Below are positions 58,601-64,000 of a DNA stretch of 64,000 nt, in pieces. The notes under the pieces are model-generated. The model did no database searches. It had not been told where the DNA came from and saw nothing but the letters and a program-made list of their open reading frames with translations. This DNA is from Paragordius varius (Eukaryota; Nematomorpha). The stretch's first letter is position 1. Each line of letters begins with the position of its first letter. The position numbers and the translations under genes are program-made. The DNA is taken from assembly GCA_964247055.1 (NCBI GenBank), contig OZ176056.1, positions 1,240,001-1,304,000 on the forward strand, in the 5' to 3' direction.

Positions 58601-61600
58601 TTAAAATTATAATTATTCAATTACCGTTTATAAAGAATTTTACTTTTTGACTGTATTATACCCTACCTAAATATCTTTGGCGGTTTATGTTTAAAACTCA
58701 AAAAATCCTAGTTTATAACTTTTAGAAAATATTTATATTTTATTAGGGCTCAGTGTAAATCCACCATCAACTGAAGGTATTTTTTAATAAGTAACTGATT
58801 AATTTTACATTATCAAATATTGTTCACACAAGTTTAAGATTAATATCAAAAAGGTTGGAAATCTATGATAAATTAATTGCGATTATATAAATTTTCATTG
58901 ATAACTATCCATTTTCTCTTTAGTTTCTGATAATGCCATATCTGAAATTACCCCACAAAGCTCATCTGGTTTAATTTTTATATTATTATTATTATTATTA
59001 TTATTACATTACATGTTTTCACTCGTGAGAGCGGTCATGTTATACAACCTGTCTCGCCATAAAACTCTATCTATGGCGTCCTCTGCATTAAGCTCGTATT
59101 CTGCTAGCTCTCTTTTTACTGTATCTATCCATTTTGTTTTAGGCCGCCCACGTCCTCGTTTTCCCTCAACTATATAACCATCTATTATTTTTGCAATATA
59201 ATTAGAATCTCTCCTTTCAATGTGCCCGAACCAACGTAGCCTATTTTTTGACATTCTTTCCACTATTAGTTTAATATCTGTGCTCCCACGAATAAATCTA
59301 TTCTCGATTCTGTCCTTTCTAGTTACCCCACACATCATTCTGAGCATTTTCATTTCAGTCACGTTAAATTGTCTTTCTTCGGATTTTTTGACACCCCATG
59401 TCTGTGAATTATACATCATTGAGGGCTGGACAACTGAACTGTAAATCTTACCTTTCACTCTAACATCAATATTTCGATCGCATAATACGCTCGAAATTTT
59501 CTTCCAATTTACCCAGCTGCTCTTTATTCTTAAATTAATATCGTCAGTTAACGAACCATCTGCACTTAACATAGCTCCCAGATATTTGCAACTTTCTTTA
59601 CCCTTCAGAACCCAACTATCATCAACTACCATTTCATGTTGTGGACCCCCAAAAGTAATAAGTTCGGTTTTTGCTTTGTTTACTTTCAGACCATATTGAT
59701 CCAGCATAACAACCCATCTGTTTACCGTTCGCTTTAACTCAATTAATGAATCAGACAAGATGATTATGTCATCTGCATACATTAAGTACCATCCTGAACT
59801 CACATTAACAACCTTGGCTACCTCGTCCATACAAATTATAAACAATAAGGGGCTGAGTGATGAGCCTTGGTAGACTCCATGCTTTATTGAAAAGGGCTCT
59901 GATAAACCTTGTGGAGTTTTAATCCTGGAGGTGTGTGATTCGTACATTATTTGTAACAACTTAATATAACTTTCTGGCACCTTTTTACGACGGAGACTCC
60001 ACCAAATAGTTTCTCTAGGAATCCTGTCAAACGCCTTCTCTATATCAATCAAAACACCGTGTAATTCTTTCTTTTTTTCAATGTGTTTTTCAATCAACCT
60101 CCTAACCGCATGTATAGGATCTACTGTTGACTTTCCTGGCATGAAACCAAATTGATTTCCTTCTATAGATATCATTTTTCTGATTCGCTTTTCAATTATT
60201 TTTTCAAACAATTTCATAGTGTGCGACATAAGTTTTATCCCTCTATAGTTACTACATTCATTTATATCACCTTTTCCTTTAAATAAAGGCACAGTTAAAC
60301 TTTCCTTCCATTCAACCGGGATTTCATACGTTGAAACAACTTTATTATACACGCTCCAAAAAATTTAATCCAGAATTTCCAAGCACTTTCCAACAATTTA
60401 TATTTATGTCGTCCGATCCTACAGCTTTGTTGTTTGGCATTTCTAACAAATTAGATTGTACTTCCTTTTGTGTAATTGCTTCTATTGGTCTATCAGTAGC
60501 TTCAACTGTATTTGGCAATATCTCGCCTACCCCTTCATCTAAACTCACAAAGTACTCTTTCCATCTTTTTAATATTTCTACATTTTCGCACAGCAAGCTT
60601 CCATCTTTTCCTTTTATTGCAGTCGCATAACCTGGCAAATCCATCCTGCGTTTATTCCTTTGCTGCGCAACTTTATACACTTTGTTTAAACCTTGCTTAC
60701 TATTTAACTCATCATAAAATAAATTCATTTTTTCTTTCTTAACCTGACCGACTAATTTTTTCAATTCCTTATTTAAACTTTTATACTTATCTCTATCATC
60801 ATCATTTCTTGTATGTCTCCATTTGTCAAAAGCCTTACCTTTTTCTCGTGACATCAATATTATTCTTTCATCGTAAAGCCAAGCCTCTCTGTATACTTGA
60901 GATTTTCCGCCTTTTAATCCACAAACTAGAGTTCCTGCCTTTTTGATTAACTGACTTACTTTATCCCAATCACCATTTAACCCTCCATCCTCGGATAACC
61001 GTATTTCTTTTATAAAAGCCTGCCTTTTTTCGGATAATTTCTCCCACTTAATACTTTTTAATCTCTTTGAATAAGAACCACTTTGTTTAGACTTTTCTTT
61101 CACGAAAAATTTACAAATAAGTAAATTATGTTGCGAACTAACCTCTAAGTTTGGCACGACCTTACAATCTATCACAAGCTTCAATAAATCTCTTGGAACA
61201 AGTATAAAATCTATTTGAGATTTGTTTATGCCGCTCTTAAAAGTTACTAGATGACTCTCTCTTTTTTCGAAAAACGTGTTCGCTATCGCCAAATTGTGAG
61301 ATTGTGCAAATCTGAGCAAATTAATTCCTTCCTCGTTTCTTTCTCCATAAGAATGTCCCCCGTGCCATATTTCAAAAGATTCCCTTTTTGAACCAAGATG
61401 ACCATTAAAATCCCCACATAAAAACTTGACTCTGAGCTGAGGGAGAGCGACTATTTTTTCATCTGAAGTCTCGTAAAATTGCTCCTTTTCTTGTTTGGGT
61501 AAACCTATTTGCGGGGCATATATACTAAATACCGTTATGACCTCGTTACCTACCAAAATATCTAAATTCATGATTCGGCTGTTATAGCGTCTAACCTCTT

Positions 61601-64000
61601 TAACCTGATTGGACAATTTGGGATTAATGATAATTGCCACTCCATTTCGTCCGCCACTTTCACCTGAGTAATATAGTCGATAATTCTCTTCCAAAGTCCT
61701 TGCTCCGTTTCCGCGGTAACGAGTCTCTTGTAATGCCAAAATATCAATATGTTTAACTTTCATTATTCTCACAATATCATTTAACTTACTTTTCAATGAA
61801 CCAACATTTAAACTAGCAAAATACAGGCATCTCGTATTCCTTTTCATTCTCTTTGTATTATTGGCCACAACACCAAAACCGCGGCTGGCCAGGCCTGACC
61901 GGTTATTACTATACACATCAATATTCATTTGACAGCTTTAAACAAATAAAATAAAATAATAAAATTGAAGTGTCGAACTAATTATGACAAATTGATAGAT
62001 GTTAAAAAAAAACCTAGGCTATAGGTATAAACGGAAATTATATTTCGCAATAAAAAAAATTAAAGCAAAAATTATGTATAAAACAATATAAATCAAGGGT
62101 TATTTTATGTGTCATAGTAAAAAAAAAAAATAAATAGTGCTACAATACTTATCCAAGAATACGATCTATATATTTAAGAGAATATTAATAGGCAAATTAT
62201 AGGAAAAGGCCAACGGTAAGTCCTACGTCCAAAAACAAAATGGGAATAGGTATGTTATAACAAAATTTAAAGTATAGGATAAGTGATAAAAGATAGAATA
62301 AACTTTGAAGATAAATAGATAAGAATTTAGAATTTTTCTTTTGTGTAATGTACGAACTCGCGCGCGTACAAATCAGATGTTTTGGTTTAATTTTTATATA
62401 TATGTCTTTTTAATGTTTTACGGGAAATTATTTTTATGAAATACATATTATTTTTTCCACTTATATTTTAAACAGAGGCCACAGAACCCCAACCTGGACC
62501 ATCCAGTCTTCAAAGAAGTAAATTTTATTAGAATTTTTTAAAGCATATATGACCGTAACCGAGACCGTTTTTAAAAATATTAAGATAATATCATATGATA
62601 TGGTGTATGTACAATTATGTTTACAATAAATTTTTAGTTAAAAAATTTGCAATTGTATCAAATAATTTAATTAATATAACCTTTATTAATGTTTTGTAAT
62701 TTGTTAAATAATTTTAAAAAGCAAGCTAGCACATATATTTTTTGCTACCAAAGTTTTTTAACATATAAGCAGAACCCTAAGTAGGCTAAATATTATATCA
62801 ATTATGAAATGTATTAGTCCATATCACATTTATATAACATGAAACAAAATTATAAAAAATAGATGTCTAAAAAGACTGATAATAATTTTTTAACCTATTA
62901 ATTAATATGCAATCAAAATAGATACATCTCTAAAAAGATGAATGACAATAAAAAACCATATTTTACATAAAAGTTTATAAATAATCACGAAATATTATTT
63001 TTTTTATATATTTTGGCTAATTTATATTATCCTTTTGTAAAGATTAATGTATAAACTTAAGGTCAGTTGACCGATATTCAAAATTTAAGACCAAAATTAA
63101 GTTATTTCTTAAGGTTCTATTTTAATTTTACTGATTCCAGTATATATATATATATATCCCTAATTAGACTCTGACGTAGTTGACGATTATATAAGCGGTA
63201 TAATTTACATTTTAATCCAAAAAAGAAATATTTTAATATTTTAAAAGCCGATATTTTTTGCAAATAATGAAAAATTGTTTATATGTAGAGATTATTTTAT
63301 ATGTATAAAGTAATCAGACTTCATTTTTTGTTTGGTTAATTTATAAAATAAATTTCAAAAAATAAAATTGGATATTCAGCACTTTAACATAAGTGAAGTA
63401 ATTATATAGAGTCATTTGATATCGTAAATTCCTTTTAGTTAAGCTTAATATATTTAGAAAAGATAGATATTAACCAAAAAACTTTTCATTCCAACAAAAT
63501 AACACATAAAAACCGCTATCAAATATTTCAGATCGGATAAATTTGACTTAAATACGATTAAGGTAGAATTCAATTTATAATTTGTTTCTCATATTTAGAA
63601 CTTCAACCAAGTATACTATCTATAATATTTACATAAGGCAAAAGATTCAAAACTAGCCATGCCAGAATCGTTCAAGGTAAAATCCACAAAAATAATATTT
63701 TTTAATTTTTTTTTAAAAAATTTTTTTATTTCACTTCACATTTAAAGGCCGGCAAATATTGGAGCGTATGTGTTTTAAATTTGATTTTCTTACATATTGA
63801 ATATTTGGAGTTAATTGAGCAATTTTCGAAAACCATTTTTGCAAATATTAACATATCTTTGATTTTAATTATATATAAACCATATATAGATGTCGAGAAT
63901 TTAAACACTGGTATTTAGTTATTTATTGATATATTAATTATATTTATATTATGATTTTTTTTAAAAATTATTTTTTAAATTCGCAGAAGGATCTAATCTT
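50194..64000 (+). CDS. Micro-exon gene, copy 2 (3' end outside window)
   Basis: Exons matched to copy 1: 50194-50263 (signal peptide), 51847-51866, 51957-52002, 53233-53276, 53651-53669, 54916-54947, 55153-55195, 55893-55913, 55955-55972, 56354-56359, (57716-57727), 58088-58102, 58140-58145, 58253-58300, 58513-58545, 58747-58776, 58924-58968, 62476-62505, 63168-63197, 63599-63610, 63638-63676, 63890-63910, 63987-end. All keep length class and phase except 53233-53276, which is 3 nt longer and whose donor has TT instead of GT. No exon has a frameshift or stop, while introns carry many indels and new insertions. That pattern supports real coding use. An RTE-like LINE sits in the intron between 58,968 and 62,476. 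The product should be a secreted, cysteine-free, probably disordered protein of unknown function. Confidence 0.7.
52041..52297. mobile_element. Foldback-like element A4, copy 2 only
   Basis: Ends CCATTTACAA and TTGTAAATGG, flanked by TATA on both sides, with one to two 'ttcaccct' units inside each end. It lies just after the 51957-52002 exon. The aligned position in copy 1 (near 18,300) has no element. Confidence 0.7.
52527..52775. mobile_element. Foldback-like element A3, copy 2
   Basis: Equivalent of 18,492-18,805 with fewer internal repeat units, again flanked by TATA and nested in the hAT-like remnant that starts near 52,330. Confidence 0.65.
53323..53602. mobile_element. Tc1-like MITE (family B), copy 2
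   Basis: Counterpart of 19,355-19,595, somewhat longer in the middle, with TA flanks. Confidence 0.6.
53778..54311. mobile_element. Non-autonomous TIR element (family C), complete, copy 2 only
   Basis: 534 bp with inverted termini of about 28 bp: gattcaaattggtgtatcta then aatacccc, and its mirror ggggtatttaactacccc then aatttgaatc. No coding capacity. It lies in a micro-exon gene intron and is missing from the aligned site in copy 1 (near 19,770). A second, partial member opens the window. Confidence 0.75.
54345..54516. mobile_element. Short palindromic foldback, copy 2
   Basis: Counterpart of 19,760-19,934, with arms gcttatttcacactatagt and its inverse. The outermost left arm has decayed, consistent with an older insertion. 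Confidence 0.6.
55562..55606. repeat. (TA)n microsatellite
   Basis: Pure TA run of over 20 units. Copy 1 has only a few TA at the same place (near 20,903). Confidence 0.95.
56987..57505. mobile_element. Tc1-like MITE (family B) interrupted by a second one, copy 2
   Basis: The outer element corresponds to 22,248-22,526. An inner element, about 57,168-57,403, has CAGTAATAACTGAAAATATAC at its left and ...TTTCAATTTTTACTA at its right. It sits at a TATA that is uninterrupted in copy 1 (aaattatatttaaat near 22,425). Confidence 0.6.
58974..58981. repeat. Left target-site duplication of the LINE
   Basis: ATTTTTAT, repeated at 62,430-62,437. Copy 1 has it once in the matching intron (near 24,050). 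Confidence 0.65.
59009..60352 (-). CDS. LINE reverse transcriptase region
   Basis: 447 codons as given (first codon GTG, so not a real start but the continuation of the frame). Visible RT motifs in order are NYRGIKLMSH, GVLIDIEKAFD (motif A), GVYQGSSLSPLLF (motif B) and the catalytic YADDIIIL (motif C). After the palm come WRDRL and a C-terminal GKRGRGRPKTKW segment, common in RTE-like and related endonuclease-RT proteins. The catalytic Asp pair is intact. It joins the upstream frame at 60,345-60,352, where one extra base in a T run shifts the frame. Confidence 0.85.
   Translation of the reverse strand: MYNKVVSTYEIPVEWKESLTVPLFKGKGDINECSNYRGIKLMSHTMKLFEKIIEKRIRKMISIEGNQFGFMPGKSTVDPIHAVRRLIEKHIEKKKELHGVLIDIEKAFDRIPRETIWWSLRRKKVPESYIKLLQIMYESHTSRIKTPQGLSEPFSIKHGVYQGSSLSPLLFIICMDEVAKVVNVSSGWYLMYADDIIILSDSLIELKRTVNRWVVMLDQYGLKVNKAKTELITFGGPQHEMVVDDSWVLKGKESCKYLGAMLSADGSLTDDINLRIKSSWVNWKKISSVLCDRNIDVRVKGKIYSSVVQPSMMYNSQTWGVKKSEERQFNVTEMKMLRMMCGVTRKDRIENRFIRGSTDIKLIVERMSKNRLRWFGHIERRDSNYIAKIIDGYIVEGKRGRGRPKTKWIDTVKRELAEYELNAEDAIDRVLWRDRLYNMTALTSENM
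60345..61928 (-). CDS. LINE endonuclease and linker region
   Basis: 527 codons from ATG 61,928. The apurinic-type endonuclease has SLNVGSLKSK (first beta strand with Asn), LALQETRYRG (catalytic Glu), GRNGVAIII, FLCGDFNGHLG (Asp/Asn pair), SQIDFILV and a final SSQHNLLI histidine motif. A basic linker leads to NKAVGSDDININCWKVLG, which in the family joins the reverse transcriptase in one frame. Here the frame ends at FLERV, after a TTTTTT run, eight bases into the RT frame. A one-base indel (real or a sequencing error) is the simplest explanation. Confidence 0.85.
   Translation of the reverse strand: MNIDVYSNNRSGLASRGFGVVANNTKRMKRNTRCLYFASLNVGSLKSKLNDIVRIMKVKHIDILALQETRYRGNGARTLEENYRLYYSGESGGRNGVAIIINPKLSNQVKEVRRYNSRIMNLDILVGNEVITVFSIYAPQIGLPKQEKEQFYETSDEKIVALPQLRVKFLCGDFNGHLGSKRESFEIWHGGHSYGERNEEGINLLRFAQSHNLAIANTFFEKRESHLVTFKSGINKSQIDFILVPRDLLKLVIDCKVVPNLEVSSQHNLLICKFFVKEKSKQSGSYSKRLKSIKWEKLSEKRQAFIKEIRLSEDGGLNGDWDKVSQLIKKAGTLVCGLKGGKSQVYREAWLYDERIILMSREKGKAFDKWRHTRNDDDRDKYKSLNKELKKLVGQVKKEKMNLFYDELNSKQGLNKVYKVAQQRNKRRMDLPGYATAIKGKDGSLLCENVEILKRWKEYFVSLDEGVGEILPNTVEATDRPIEAITQKEVQSNLLEMPNNKAVGSDDININCWKVLGNSGLNFLERV
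61929..62429 (-). other. LINE 5' UTR
   Basis: About 500 non-coding bases lie between the endonuclease start and the right-hand target duplication, including A-rich runs (plus strand 62,119-62,132) and a cgcgcg patch near 62,359. The sequence is absent from copy 1. Its retention suggests a 5'-complete insertion. Confidence 0.55.
62430..62437. repeat. Right target-site duplication of the LINE
   Basis: ATTTTTAT, matching 58,974-58,981; sequence collinear with copy 1 resumes here. Confidence 0.65.

Larger units (their letters stand above)
58982..62429 (-). mobile_element. RTE-like non-LTR retrotransposon (LINE), near full length
   Basis: A 3.45-kb minus-strand element with a 5' UTR of about 0.5 kb, an endonuclease region, a reverse transcriptase, and a 3' end made of (TAA)n directly after the stop codon (58,982-59,008). 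It is flanked by the 8-bp duplication ATTTTTAT, and copy 1 has a clean empty site. Short trinucleotide tails and the endonuclease plus RT layout without a gag-like frame fit the RTE group. The reading frame is broken once, near 60,350. Confidence 0.85.

Noticed and set aside
59220..60742. Plus-strand frames over the LINE
   Set aside because: Antisense shadows of the endonuclease and reverse transcriptase frames.
1..64000. tRNA, rRNA or other structured RNA genes
   Set aside because: No cloverleaf with A and B boxes or rRNA-like GC-richer conserved block was recognised by eye; a tRNAscan-SE or Infernal run would settle it.

Overview
The window is a piece of a very AT-rich eukaryotic nuclear genome. 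Genes are split by GT-AG introns, some only 26-28 nt long, and the transposons are animal-type (an RTE-like LINE, a hAT fragment, a Helitron-like element, Tc1-like and foldback MITEs). No prokaryotic signature, tRNA or rRNA was seen. An invertebrate animal is the best reading, possibly a parasite because of the micro-exon secreted gene, but the species cannot be fixed from the sequence.

The dominant structure is a direct duplication with a period of about 32.1 kb. Copy 1 starts near 576. Copy 2 starts near 32,720 and runs off the window at 64,000. Each copy has the same order on the + strand: (i) exons of the N-terminal part of eukaryotic acetyl-CoA carboxylase (ACC) that lack the ATP-grasp core, followed by exons of a fibronectin-III-like C-terminus; (ii) a 6-8 kb satellite of 167/168-bp units; (iii) a 15-kb gene for a small secreted protein made almost entirely of micro-exons. 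The copies could be a true tandem duplication or two haplotypes joined in assembly. Divergence is uneven: nearly identical over the second half of the ACC region, and clearly lower in the introns of the micro-exon gene.

The most interesting locus is the micro-exon gene (16,443-31,273; partial copy 50,194-64,000). A TATA box and signal-peptide exon are followed by three exon pairs whose phases compensate (1-0, then 0-1), then at least 16 exons of 6-48 nt. Every one of those is a multiple of three and class 1-1, and a terminal exon closes the frame. The frame stays open through about 28 exons in copy 1, and most exons recur intact in copy 2. The architecture matches the micro-exon genes (MEGs) of parasitic flatworms and, more loosely, other micro-exon effector genes, but I recognise no sequence homologue.

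Copy-specific insertions separate the two copies. Copy 1 alone carries a foldback element at 1,672 and a palindromic element at 15,674. Copy 2 alone carries a near-full-length LINE (58,982-62,429, with an 8-bp target duplication and an empty site in copy 1), a hAT fragment, a Helitron fragment, a nested Tc1-like MITE, a 534-bp TIR element and another foldback element. A Helitron-like element with internal tandem copies lies at 27,624-29,612 in copy 1; the matching part of copy 2 is outside the window.
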